This document shows, piece after piece, positions 1-6,557 of a stretch of DNA of 12,243 bases. The number at the start of each line of letters is the position of its first letter. Within the stretch, counting starts at the first letter, position 1. The notes under the pieces were generated by a model, which ran no database searches, was not told where the DNA came from, and saw only the letters and a program-made list of their open reading frames with translations. The translations under genes and the position numbers were made by a program. The stretch is from an archaeon (GTDB lineage: Archaea > Iainarchaeota > Iainarchaeia > Iainarchaeales > GCA-2688035), in contig JASLNX010000078.1 of the NCBI GenBank assembly GCA_030745815.1, forward strand, positions 1 through 12,243, written 5' to 3'.

Positions 1-10
1 GAGCTTGGGA

Positions 11-424
11 ATGGATGAATGCATTTTTTGTAAAATTGTTAAGGGGGAAATTCCTTCAACAAAGCTTTTTGAGAACGAAAACGTTCTCTCTTTTCTAGAC
101 ATTATGCCTGCTTCAAAAGGCCATGCATTGGTAATTCCAAAAAAGCATTATAGAACACTTCTTGACGTTCCACACGAGGAACTAAAGGAAGTAATGGAGG
201 CTGTTCAAAAGGTTGCCGCGGCAATAATGAGTTCAGTTGAGTCGGCAGAGGGATTTAATGTGGTTCAATCAAACAAAGAGGTTGCCGGGCAAGTTATCGC
301 ACACGTTCACTTTCACATAATCCCACGTAGCACAGAGGACAATTTGAATTTCTCTTGGGAGCCTGGAAAAGCAGAACAAGAAGAGCTCGCTAAGTATGCT
401 AAAATGGTGAAGGGAAAACTTTAG
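11..424 (+). CDS. HIT-family nucleotide hydrolase/transferase
   Basis: A 137-residue histidine-triad protein, the usual length for a single-domain HIT protein. The catalytic signature HVHFHII lies at residues 98-104, where the middle and last histidines normally form the nucleotidyl-transfer centre. The N-terminus has the CxxC (C4, C7) of zinc-binding HIT proteins, and H46 and H98 are the likely remaining zinc ligands by family analogy. Such proteins hydrolyse nucleoside phosphoramidates or dinucleoside polyphosphates in the cytoplasm; the exact substrate cannot be read from sequence. I chose ATG at 11 because the family typically begins just before CIFC; a TTG at 5 would add only two residues. 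The stop codon abuts the stop of the convergent metG with no spacer. The promoter lies outside the window. Confidence 0.93.
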   Translation: MDECIFCKIVKGEIPSTKLFENENVLSFLDIMPASKGHALVIPKKHYRTLLDVPHEELKEVMEAVQKVAAAIMSSVESAEGFNVVQSNKEVAGQVIAHVHFHIIPRSTEDNLNFSWEPGKAEQEELAKYAKMVKGKL

Positions 425-1918
425 TTACTCAATTTTCTTGAAAAGAATTTCTCCCTTCTTAACTTTTGTTCCGGCCTTTAATTTGTTGAACTTGCAATCA
501 GCAAGAAGGCCTGGTTTTACTCCAAGCTGCTGGTTTATTTTCTCAGCTGTTTGTGGGATGAAGGGTTGTATTAAGATTGCGATAATTCTAAGGGAGTCGG
601 CAAGAGAGTAGAGAACTGCTTCCTTTTTTTTGCTGTCAAGCTTCCAGGGTTCTTTTTCGTTAATGAACTGGTTGCAGGCTCCTGCGAAAGAAAAGATTTC
701 TGCAATTGCGTGGTGCAGTTCAAACTTTTCCATAAGTTCCTTTATTTTTTTAAGATTTAGTTTTTTCTGCAAGTCCGGGTCTGTTTTTGCGGCAGGAACT
801 TTTCCTCCTATTTTTTCAATCATTACAATTGAACGGTTAACCAGGTTTCCAAGTTCGTTTGCAAGTTCGTTGTTTAAGCGCTCTTTTAATGCTTCCTCGC
901 TGAAGTTTCCGTCTTGTCCAAATGGAATCTCTCGCAGCAGGAAATAGCGAAGAATGTCTGACCCGTATTTGTCAACAAGTTGACCGGGATCAATTACTGT
1001 TCCCTTACTTTTGCTCATTTTGTCGCCGGAGGCCGTGTTAATAAATCCGTGGCTAAAAACTGTTTTTGGAAGTTTGATTTCTGCCGCCATAAGAATGCTA
1101 AACCAAATAGCTGTGTGGTGCCAGAGAATATCCTTTCCAATGAGGTGAACATCGGCTGGCCAAAACTTGTTTAGCTTGTCTTTGGAGTCTGTTGGAAATG
1201 CCCCAACTCCTGAAACATAATTTATTAGGGCGTCCATCCAAACATACTGAGTGTGCTTTTTGTTTACTGGGACCTGTATCCCCCAGGGGACGTTTACTCT
1301 TGAAACGCTTAAGTCGTTCATTCCTTCTTTTACGCGGTTAATTATTTCCTTTCTTTTTCCGGACGGAAGAACTGATTCTGCGTTTTTCTCCAAGTAGTCC
1401 AAAACCTTTTTTGTGTAGGCGGACATTTTGAAAAAGTATGATTCTTCTGAAATCCACTCGGCCTTCTTTTCGTGGGTTGGGCAGTTGCCGTCTTGCAGGC
1501 CTTTTTCGGTGTAGAAGGTTTCGCAGTCAGAGCAGTACCATCCAGAGTATTCTCCAAGGTATATTTCTCCCTTGTCGTGAATTTTTTTAAAAATTCCTTG
1601 GGAAATTTTTACGTGGTCTTGGTCGGTTGTTCGAATAAAGCGGGCATTTGAAATATTTAGCTTTTCACAGAGTTCTTTGAAGAAGATAACCATTTCGTCA
1701 ACGTATTTTTGAGGCTCTTTTCCAGCTTCCTTTGCTTTTTTTGCAATTTTGCTTCCGTGTTCGTCTGTTCCTGTTAAAAAGAAGACTTCTTCGCCCAGTA
1801 AGCGGTGCCAGCGGGCAATGCAGTCAGCTGTAACCTTTTCGTAGGCGTGGCCAAGATGCGGCTTGCCGCTTGGGTAATCTATTGCCGTTGTAATATAGAA
1901 TGTTTTTGGGCTAGGCAT
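425..1918 (-). CDS. metG: Methionyl-tRNA synthetase, bacterial type
   Basis: A 497-residue class I synthetase that charges tRNA-Met with methionine. The HIGH-like motif is HLGH at residues 21-24 and the KMSKS loop is at 300-304. Between them is one zinc knuckle, C129-x2-C132 and C146-x2-H149, the arrangement I recall from the Thermus MetRS. A helical anticodon-binding domain occupies roughly 340-470. The protein stops soon after, so it lacks the EMAP-like C-terminal tRNA-binding domain carried by many MetRS. Archaeal and eukaryotic MetRS usually have a KFSKS-type loop, so the exact KMSKS and single C/C/C/H knuckle suggest a bacterial-type enzyme and past transfer (inference). ATG at 1918 lies about 27 nt downstream of a TATA element, consistent with leaderless translation. 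Confidence 0.97.
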   Translation of the reverse strand: MPSPKTFYITTAIDYPSGKPHLGHAYEKVTADCIARWHRLLGEEVFFLTGTDEHGSKIAKKAKEAGKEPQKYVDEMVIFFKELCEKLNISNARFIRTTDQDHVKISQGIFKKIHDKGEIYLGEYSGWYCSDCETFYTEKGLQDGNCPTHEKKAEWISEESYFFKMSAYTKKVLDYLEKNAESVLPSGKRKEIINRVKEGMNDLSVSRVNVPWGIQVPVNKKHTQYVWMDALINYVSGVGAFPTDSKDKLNKFWPADVHLIGKDILWHHTAIWFSILMAAEIKLPKTVFSHGFINTASGDKMSKSKGTVIDPGQLVDKYGSDILRYFLLREIPFGQDGNFSEEALKERLNNELANELGNLVNRSIVMIEKIGGKVPAAKTDPDLQKKLNLKKIKELMEKFELHHAIAEIFSFAGACNQFINEKEPWKLDSKKKEAVLYSLADSLRIIAILIQPFIPQTAEKINQQLGVKPGLLADCKFNKLKAGTKVKKGEILFKKIE

Positions 1919-1941
1919 AGCAGACTTTAATGGAAAAATGG

Positions 1942-1948
1942 TTTTAAA
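1942..1948 (-). promoter_or_regulatory. TATA element for metG
   Basis: TTTTAAA (read on the other strand as TTTAAAA), centred about 27 nt upstream of the metG ATG. That spacing places the expected transcription start at or next to the start codon, and there is no Shine-Dalgarno sequence, so the mRNA is probably leaderless. Confidence 0.5.
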
Positions 1949-2042
1949 GGAATTGCGGATTGCAAAAATTATTCATAAAGGAATTGAAATCCCAAAATTA
2001 TGTAAAAGACTTTTCGTTTTCTTTTGCTAGCGCGGGTCTAGT

Positions 2043-2117
2043 GGTTTGGAAAATTAAGTGAACAGGGTTATTAACAAGCTGGGCCTATTTACTATGGAAT
2101 AATTTTTTTCCAAATCC
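2043..2117. repeat. Imperfect long inverted repeat (fold-back)
   Basis: GGTTTGGAAAA at 2043-2053 pairs with TTTTCCAAA-t-CC at 2106-2117, giving 11 base pairs with one bulged T at 2115. Inside it, AGTGAA (2057-2062) pairs with TTTACT (2088-2093), including one G-T wobble, and AGG (2064-2066) can pair with CCT (2084-2086). As RNA this would be an extended hairpin of about 75 nt. AT-rich DNA makes such pairings easily, so a functional RNA is only a possibility. Confidence 0.35.
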
Positions 2118-2153
2118 CGACAAATTCTTCTAACACACATTAAAGTAGGCAGT

Positions 2154-2188
2154 AGTGGAAATTGCCAAGGGTAGAAAAACAGTGGAAA
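2154..2188 (+). repeat. Two direct AGTGGAAA repeats, origin-box-like
   Basis: AGTGGAAA occurs at 2154-2161 and again at 2181-2188, 27 bp apart. The first is followed after a short gap by AAGGG (2167-2171), and the second is preceded by C, giving CAGTGGAAA. As I recall them, archaeal origin recognition boxes have a core near CAGTGGAAAC followed by a G-rich stretch. The upstream TTCC half of the usual dyad is missing at both sites, so this is a partial match only. Confidence 0.35.
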
Positions 2189-2208
2189 GACACTCTGTCT
2201 AAGAAGTG

Positions 2209-2241
2209 TTTAAAACGAAAGAAAGGCCAGTTTATGTGGTG
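2209..2241 (+). promoter_or_regulatory. mcm promoter and Shine-Dalgarno
   Basis: TTTAAAA at 2209-2215 is a plausible TATA element, followed by GTGGTG ending at 2241, five bases before the mcm ATG. GGTG is complementary to the conserved archaeal 16S rRNA 3' end, so mcm is probably translated with a very short Shine-Dalgarno leader. Confidence 0.45.
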
Positions 2242-2246
2242 TTTTA

Positions 2247-4370
2247 ATGGATGCAAATGAGGAAAGTGTGGTAAAGGAAGAGGAAATTGAGGAAAATCCT
2301 TACGTTGGAAAGTTTCTTTCTTTTTTTGAAAGCCTTTACAAGAAGGAAATTGAAAGGCTTGTTCAAGAGTATCCTCAAAAGAGAAGCATTAACGTTGACT
2401 TCAAGCACTTGGAAGAATATGACTATGAGTTGGCTGATGAGCTGCTTGACAATCCTGGTTACCTTCTTGACGCCTCTGAACTTGCTGTTCAACAAATTGA
2501 AGTTCCGGCCCTTGAAATTGATAAGTTTGCCCCGCACGTGAGATTTTTTAACCTTCCAAAAGATAGAGAGCCACTAATTAGAAACATCGGATCTGAATAT
2601 TTGAACAAACTTGTTTCTGTTGAAGGAGTAATTAGCCAGATAACTGATGCTTTGCCAAAGTTAAAGATGGCAACCTGGCAGTGCAATAGATGCGGTAACA
2701 CTTACAAAATAGCGCAGGAAACCTATCAGGAAAAAATGCCTGCTTTTTGTGAGTGCAGGCACAGAGATTTTAGTCTTGTTCCAGAGCAATCTGAATTTGT
2801 TGATTATCAGAAAGTAAAAATTCAGGAGCCTTTAGAAAAACTTCACGGGCAAGAGCAAGCAACCTATCTTGATGTTTATTTGGCTGACGACTTGGTTCAC
2901 ACAGTTAATGCGGGTGACAAAGTAAGGTTTGTTGGTGTGCTAAAATTGAGGCCCCCTAAGGGTAGAGACAAAAAGGGAATTGTTTACGGGCGAGACTTGC
3001 AGGTTGTTCACGTTGAGGAAACTGACCGTGAATTTGAAGAGGTTGAAGTAAGCCCTGAGGAAGAAAAAGAGATTAGAAAACTGTCAAAAAATCCAAAAGT
3101 TTACGATATGCTAATTGGAAGCATTGCCCCTGCAATTTATGGACACGAAAATGTGAAGGAAAGCATTATCCTACAACTTTTTGGCGGAGTAAAAAAGGAA
3201 CTACCAGGAGAACAAAAAATTAGGGGAAATGTTCACATTCTTTTGGTTGGAGATCCTGGAACTGGAAAAAGTCAAATTCTTACGGCAACAAACAGCATTG
3301 CCCCGAAAAGCATTTACACAGCTGGAAGAACAACTTCCGGAATTGGATTAACTGCTGCTGCAGTAAAAGACGATTTTGGAGAAGGTGGTTGGACACTAAA
3401 AGCCGGTGCCCTTGTTTTAAGCAGCGGTGGAGTATGCATGGCGGATGAGCTTGATAAGATGGCTCCAGAGGATAGGGTTGCACTCCACGAAGCAATGGAG
3501 CAGGGAATGATTTCCGTTGCAAAGGCCGGAATGGTTACAAGATTTAGAGCGGACACAAGCATTCTTGCTGCGGCAAACCCAAAGTTTAGCAGATTTGACG
3601 CTTTCCAACCGTTCATTGATCAGATTGAGATGCCTGCAAGCTTGATAAGCCGGTTTGATTTTTTCTTTATGATTAGGGATGTGTTGGATAGAACAAAGGA
3701 TGAGCAGATTTCAGAACACATTCTTAAAACTCATAAAGCAGGAGAAGTACTTTCACAGTATAAGAAAAAGGGGAAAAAGGTTGATAGCAAACACAGTGAC
3801 GCACTGAAAAAAGTTGCTACCCCGCAAGTTGAAATTGACCTGCTTAGAAAATTTATTTCATATGCAAGACAAAACATTTTTCCAATAATGAACGATGAAG
3901 CGCACAGTACAATAAACGATTTCTATATGAGTTTGCGTGACATGGGGCGAAAGGAAGGAAGCTACGCCGCGACCCACAGACAACTAGAAGGCCTAGTAAG
4001 GTTAAGTGAGGCATCGGCAAGAATAAGGTTAAGTGATGTAATTGAGAAGCGGGATGCGGAAAGGGCAGTAAGACTTGTTAGGGCTTCACTACAAGACCTT
4101 GTAACTGATCCTGAAACAGGTAAGATTGATTATGATATTATTGCAACAGGTCAAACGCACACTCAAGTAACAAACATGAAGAAGATTCTAAACATTGTTA
4201 AGGGAAAGACCCAGGAAATGGACATGGTTCCAGTGCAAGATGTTTTAGAGGAAGCTAAGGCAGAGAACATTTCAGAGGACAGAGCAAGAGACATAATTGA
4301 AAAGCTTGAGAAAAAGGGCGAACTCTACGAACCAAGGCACGGTTTCCTAAAACCAACAAATCGCAGATAA
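2247..4370 (+). CDS. mcm: Replicative DNA helicase MCM
   Basis: A 707-residue MCM protein, the hexameric 3'-5' helicase that unwinds DNA at archaeal replication forks. The N-terminal domain carries a zinc ribbon with C146-x2-C149 and C168-x-C170. The AAA+ domain shows Walker A GDPGTGKS (335-342), Walker B CMADELDKM with acidic D400-E401, sensor 1 N444 in AAANP, and the arginine finger SRFD (468-471). A winged-helix domain typical of archaeal MCM occupies about 640-707. The reading frame is continuous, with no intein in the Walker region where archaeal replication proteins sometimes carry one. The length is slightly above the usual 650-690. The start is ATG at 2247, preceded by GTGGTG. The gene lies next to a long intergenic region with origin-like repeats. 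Confidence 0.98.
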   Translation: MDANEESVVKEEEIEENPYVGKFLSFFESLYKKEIERLVQEYPQKRSINVDFKHLEEYDYELADELLDNPGYLLDASELAVQQIEVPALEIDKFAPHVRFFNLPKDREPLIRNIGSEYLNKLVSVEGVISQITDALPKLKMATWQCNRCGNTYKIAQETYQEKMPAFCECRHRDFSLVPEQSEFVDYQKVKIQEPLEKLHGQEQATYLDVYLADDLVHTVNAGDKVRFVGVLKLRPPKGRDKKGIVYGRDLQVVHVEETDREFEEVEVSPEEEKEIRKLSKNPKVYDMLIGSIAPAIYGHENVKESIILQLFGGVKKELPGEQKIRGNVHILLVGDPGTGKSQILTATNSIAPKSIYTAGRTTSGIGLTAAAVKDDFGEGGWTLKAGALVLSSGGVCMADELDKMAPEDRVALHEAMEQGMISVAKAGMVTRFRADTSILAAANPKFSRFDAFQPFIDQIEMPASLISRFDFFFMIRDVLDRTKDEQISEHILKTHKAGEVLSQYKKKGKKVDSKHSDALKKVATPQVEIDLLRKFISYARQNIFPIMNDEAHSTINDFYMSLRDMGRKEGSYAATHRQLEGLVRLSEASARIRLSDVIEKRDAERAVRLVRASLQDLVTDPETGKIDYDIIATGQTHTQVTNMKKILNIVKGKTQEMDMVPVQDVLEEAKAENISEDRARDIIEKLEKKGELYEPRHGFLKPTNRR

Positions 4371-4374
4371 AGCC

Positions 4375-4381
4375 TTTTAAT
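4375..4381 (+). promoter_or_regulatory. TATA element for the presenilin-like gene
   Basis: TTTTAAT begins 5 nt after the mcm stop codon and is centred about 27 nt before the next ATG. There is no Shine-Dalgarno in between, so a leaderless transcript separate from mcm is likely. Confidence 0.45.
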
Positions 4382-4404
4382 CTGTTCCCATTCTCTTTTA
4401 ATTT

Positions 4405-5295
4405 ATGGAAAAGTCTCTGCTGCTAAAACTTTGTGCACTATTTATTGTAACGCAGTTAATTGGAATAGCGGTTGCCGTGCCTTTTATTTCAGCTACTCAA
4501 ACAGGAGAGTATACCCCCACAGGAGTTGTAACTGAAGATCCTGATGACCCAATAAACGCTATTGGGCTCTTTGGAATGATTCTTGTATCAACTGCAATCT
4601 TTCTAATCTTTCTCAAACTGTTTAAGGGAGCGGCTTTATTCAAAGTGTTGGAAGCGATTGTTGTTTTTTCAGCTTCACTAATAGTTTTTTGGACGCTTCT
4701 TGAACTGGCAATGATTTTACTTGGAGTTTGGGAAATTGTTGGAGGGCTTGCCCTTTTTGCTGCACTGGCTCTTGCACTCGCACTTGTTGCAACAAGAGTT
4801 TTGTGGCCAAAAAATTTAATTCTTAGAAATTTAAGCAGCTCTGTTTCCGTTGCAGGGGTTGGCGTTTTGATTGGAATAAGTTTGGGAGTAGTACCTGTAA
4901 TTATTTTCCTAATACTTCTTACAATATACGATTTCATTGCAGTCTTTAAAACAAAGCACATGATTGTGCTTGCAAAAGGAATTTCTAAAAAAAACCTTGC
5001 GTTTACATTTGCCCTGCCAAGCAAGGAATTAAAGCACCAGTTTGAACTTGGAACAGGAGACATGGTAATGCCTCTTACATTTGCAGTTGCTGTAATGAAT
5101 TCGAGTGCAATGAGTGGAGTTGCCTTTCCAAATTATATAATCCCGGGGGTTCTTGTTTTGATTGGATCGCTTGCAGGGCTTCTTTGGACAATTGATTATA
5201 TTAGCAAGCACGTTGGAATTGCCTTGCCTGCGCTTCCACCTCAAACAGTTATAATGCTCTTGATGTGGGGCGTTGGAAAATTAGCTGGATTTTAG
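4405..5295 (+). CDS. Presenilin/signal peptide peptidase homologue (family A22)
   Basis: A 296-residue polytopic membrane protein with the three marks of the GxGD intramembrane aspartyl proteases. These are YD at 175-176, GTGD at 216-219 and PALPPQT at 275-281, so the catalytic pair would be D176 and D219. About nine hydrophobic segments are visible, starting at residues 5-28. The YD and GxGD motifs lie at the ends of hydrophobic helices, as expected for transmembrane segments 6 and 7. Archaeal homologues (the PSH group) cleave membrane-embedded peptides such as signal-peptide remnants; the natural substrate here is unknown. The predicted extracytoplasmic loop at residues 30-50 is rich in acidic residues and prolines. 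It follows mcm by 34 nt, appears to have its own promoter, and its stop is 2 nt from the stop of the convergent small gene. Confidence 0.92.
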   Translation: MEKSLLLKLCALFIVTQLIGIAVAVPFISATQTGEYTPTGVVTEDPDDPINAIGLFGMILVSTAIFLIFLKLFKGAALFKVLEAIVVFSASLIVFWTLLELAMILLGVWEIVGGLALFAALALALALVATRVLWPKNLILRNLSSSVSVAGVGVLIGISLGVVPVIIFLILLTIYDFIAVFKTKHMIVLAKGISKKNLAFTFALPSKELKHQFELGTGDMVMPLTFAVAVMNSSAMSGVAFPNYIIPGVLVLIGSLAGLLWTIDYISKHVGIALPALPPQTVIMLLMWGVGKLAGF

Positions 5296-5297
5296 AA

Positions 5298-5477
5298 TCA
5301 GGCTACTTTACTTTTTGGACGGGCGGCCAGTCTTGCTCGTTTTAATGCTTTTTTCCGCTCAGCAAGATTTGCATTAAGTCTTTTAGCATCTTTTGGGCTG
5401 TGAGCTAAACCAAGCGTTTGCCTAAGTTTTGCCATTTTTGTTCTAATTGTTTCAGATACTCTTGGTCCAATCGCCAT
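5298..5477 (-). CDS. Small, highly basic protein of unknown function (59 aa)
   Basis: The minus strand from ATG at 5477 to TGA at 5298 encodes 59 residues, beginning MAIGPRVSETIRTKMAKLRQ. It contains 17 Lys/Arg against 3 acidic residues, no cysteine, and a largely helical, Ala/Lys/Arg-rich second half ending in RARLAARPKSKVA. I do not recognise the family. The charge suggests a nucleic-acid or ribosome-associated protein (inference). It is likely real because the frame fills the space between two genes exactly. A purine-rich AAGGGATT lies 5-13 nt before the ATG, a TATA-like TTTAAA lies 38 nt upstream, and without it the region would be empty. It lies 47 nt downstream of the VTT membrane-protein gene on the same strand, so it could also be cotranscribed. 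Confidence 0.72.
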   Translation of the reverse strand: MAIGPRVSETIRTKMAKLRQTLGLAHSPKDAKRLNANLAERKKALKRARLAARPKSKVA

Positions 5478-5512
5478 TTTTAATCCCTTAAATATTTCCT
5501 GCTTTTTATCTT

Positions 5513-5518
5513 TTTAAA
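5513..5518 (-). promoter_or_regulatory. Possible TATA element for the 59-aa gene
   Basis: TTTAAA followed by AAAG on the minus strand, 38 nt upstream of the ATG. It would give a leader of roughly 12 nt that includes the purine-rich AAGGGATT. It lies in the gap just after the VTT gene, so independent transcription is plausible but unproven. Confidence 0.3.
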
Positions 5519-5524
5519 CCTTTG

Positions 5525-6052
5525 TTACATCCCTAACCAGGCCTTTATCCAGACTGCGCCAAAAAAACCGGCTACTGCGATAATTGTGTAACGAAGCACC
5601 TTTCCAAGAAGGGCTGCGAAGAAAAACTTTTTTGGGTCGTAGCGAATTAGCCCAGCGGCTATTCCAATAATATCAAATGGAAAGGGTGTGAATGATCCGA
5701 GGAAAATTATTGGAATTCCTCGGTTTGCAAGCTTTTCACCCATTTCAAAAATCTTTTCAACGCGCTTTTCGTCAAACTTCTGCAGGGTTTTTACGCCAAA
5801 CATTCCAAAAATGTAGCCGGCCATCTCTCCAATTGCTGCTGCTGTTCCTGTGACAACTCCAATTAACAATGCAACAATAAGGTTTGGAGCAAACGCTGAA
5901 ACTGCGAAAACTATTGGTTCAACAAGGATTGGAAAGAAGAGCGAAGCGTTTGCAAAAACTGTAAAAAGGAAAAGTAGAACTATTCCAAAGGGAGACGAGT
6001 ACAAAAGCTCTGAAAGGGCCGCAGTATTGCTTAGCACAAATGCTATATCCAT
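5525..6052 (-). CDS. VTT/DedA-like (SNARE-associated) membrane protein
   Basis: A 175-residue integral membrane protein with about five hydrophobic segments. The region from residue 60 to 160 fits the VTT (SNARE-associated, DedA-superfamily) domain. It has a glycine-rich helix with GEMAGYIFG near the middle and, near residue 118, SFTPFPFDIIGIAAG followed by RYDPKKFF, resembling the conserved re-entrant F/T-P...P loop. Members of the superfamily are linked to lipid scrambling and membrane homeostasis; YqaA-like short forms are the closest in length. The start is ATG at 6052, about 30 nt after a TATA-like element in the promoter region shared with aIF2-beta. No close functional partner is visible nearby. 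Confidence 0.85.
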   Translation of the reverse strand: MDIAFVLSNTAALSELLYSSPFGIVLLFLFTVFANASLFFPILVEPIVFAVSAFAPNLIVALLIGVVTGTAAAIGEMAGYIFGMFGVKTLQKFDEKRVEKIFEMGEKLANRGIPIIFLGSFTPFPFDIIGIAAGLIRYDPKKFFFAALLGKVLRYTIIAVAGFFGAVWIKAWLGM

Positions 6053-6075
6053 GTAGCTATTTACATTCTCTCATT

Positions 6076-6119
6076 AATAATATTTGCTTTCCTTTAGTCC
6101 AAGGAAAGAGTTAAAAAAG
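6076..6119. promoter_or_regulatory. Divergent promoter with mirrored BRE/TATA elements
   Basis: Between the VTT gene and aIF2-beta, a perfect 8-bp inverted repeat CTTTCCTT (6087-6094) / AAGGAAAG (6101-6108) is separated by 6 bp. On the plus strand AAGGAAAG lies 2 nt before TTAAAAAAG (6111-6119). On the minus strand the same AAGGAAAG lies 1 nt before AAATATTATTA (6076-6085). Each copy is placed where the purine-rich TFB recognition element belongs, so the repeat is best read as two back-to-back BRE-TATA promoters. Confidence 0.5.
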
Positions 6120-6139
6120 CTTGGAGATTGAAGTATTCC

Positions 6140-6547
6140 ATGCAGTACGAGAAAATGGTTGATAGGCTTTATGGGGCACTGCCTGAAAGAACCAAAAAGC
6201 ACGAAAGATTTGAAATGCCTGAGGCTATTTCGTTTATTCAGGGAACTAAGACGGTTGTGAAGAATTTTTCGGCAATTTTGAAAACAATTTCAAGACCTGA
6301 AAAGCACCTTTTTAAGTTTCTTACAAAGGAAACGGCCACTGCGGCAAGTATTGATGAGTCAGGCCGATTAATTTTAAACGGGAAGTTTTCCCAACAACAA
6401 TTTAATGATTTGATTAAAAGCTATGTAAAGCAGTTTGTTCTTTGCCCAGAATGCGACAGGCCTGATACTAAGGTTACTGAAAAGCAGGGAATTAAGATGT
6501 TGAAATGCGAGGCCTGTGGAGCGATTTCCTCGGTTAAGGGCTTGTAG
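6140..6547 (+). CDS. Translation initiation factor aIF2 subunit beta
   Basis: A 135-residue protein matching archaeal aIF2-beta, part of the heterotrimeric factor that carries initiator Met-tRNA to the small ribosomal subunit. The N-terminal helix MQYEKMVDRLYGALPE is typical. The central alpha-beta domain spans about 30-95, and the C-terminal zinc ribbon has CPEC...CEAC near residues 104-107 and 124-127. I prefer ATG at 6140 to TTG at 6128 because archaeal homologues begin at this MxYEx(L/M)xDR segment, and because 6140 lies about 25 nt after the TATA element, which suggests a leaderless mRNA. It heads a probable operon with DUF424 and aIF1A. Its stop TAG overlaps the Shine-Dalgarno AGGTGG of the next gene. 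Confidence 0.95.
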   Translation: MQYEKMVDRLYGALPERTKKHERFEMPEAISFIQGTKTVVKNFSAILKTISRPEKHLFKFLTKETATAASIDESGRLILNGKFSQQQFNDLIKSYVKQFVLCPECDRPDTKVTEKQGIKMLKCEACGAISSVKGL

Positions 6548-6551
6548 GTGG
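6546..6551 (+). promoter_or_regulatory. Shine-Dalgarno supporting the ATT start of DUF424
   Basis: AGGTGG begins inside the aIF2-beta TAG stop and ends 6 nt before ATT at 6558. The same arrangement, TAGGTGA then 5 nt then GTG, precedes top6B at 11447. The match in form supports initiation at 6558 rather than at the GTG 39 nt further downstream. Confidence 0.5.
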
Positions 6552-6557
6552 TAAACT

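Larger units (their letters stand above)
1919..2246. other. 328-bp divergent intergenic region (metG / mcm)
   Basis: No open reading frame of credible length was found on either strand. It holds the metG TATA box near its left end, a fold-back segment at 2043-2117, two direct AGTGGAAA repeats (2154-2161 and 2181-2188), a small perfect hairpin AGACA-CTC-TGTCT at 2188-2200, and the mcm TATA box and Shine-Dalgarno at the right end. It is the longest non-coding stretch in an otherwise tightly packed window, so it is a candidate for more than simple promoters, such as a replication origin or a non-coding RNA (inference). Confidence 0.6.

Noticed and set aside
630..947. A plus-strand frame opposite metG.
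   Set aside because: Antisense shadow of a clear synthetase; Ser/Phe-rich composition typical of reversed coding sequence.
2027..2125. Possible tRNA: GGTCTAGTGG resembles a D-arm and CAAATCCCGA resembles a T-arm 3' half.
   Set aside because: The T-stem 5' strand is a T run that cannot pair with CCCGA, position 8-9 TA is absent, and the supposed acceptor ends do not pair.
3240..3450. Intein or split in the mcm Walker region.
   Set aside because: Walker A through Walker B reads continuously with normal spacing.
4497..5063. A 188-residue minus-strand reading frame opposite the presenilin-like gene.
   Set aside because: It is a shadow of the motif-bearing plus-strand gene, with no recognisable domain and no start signals.
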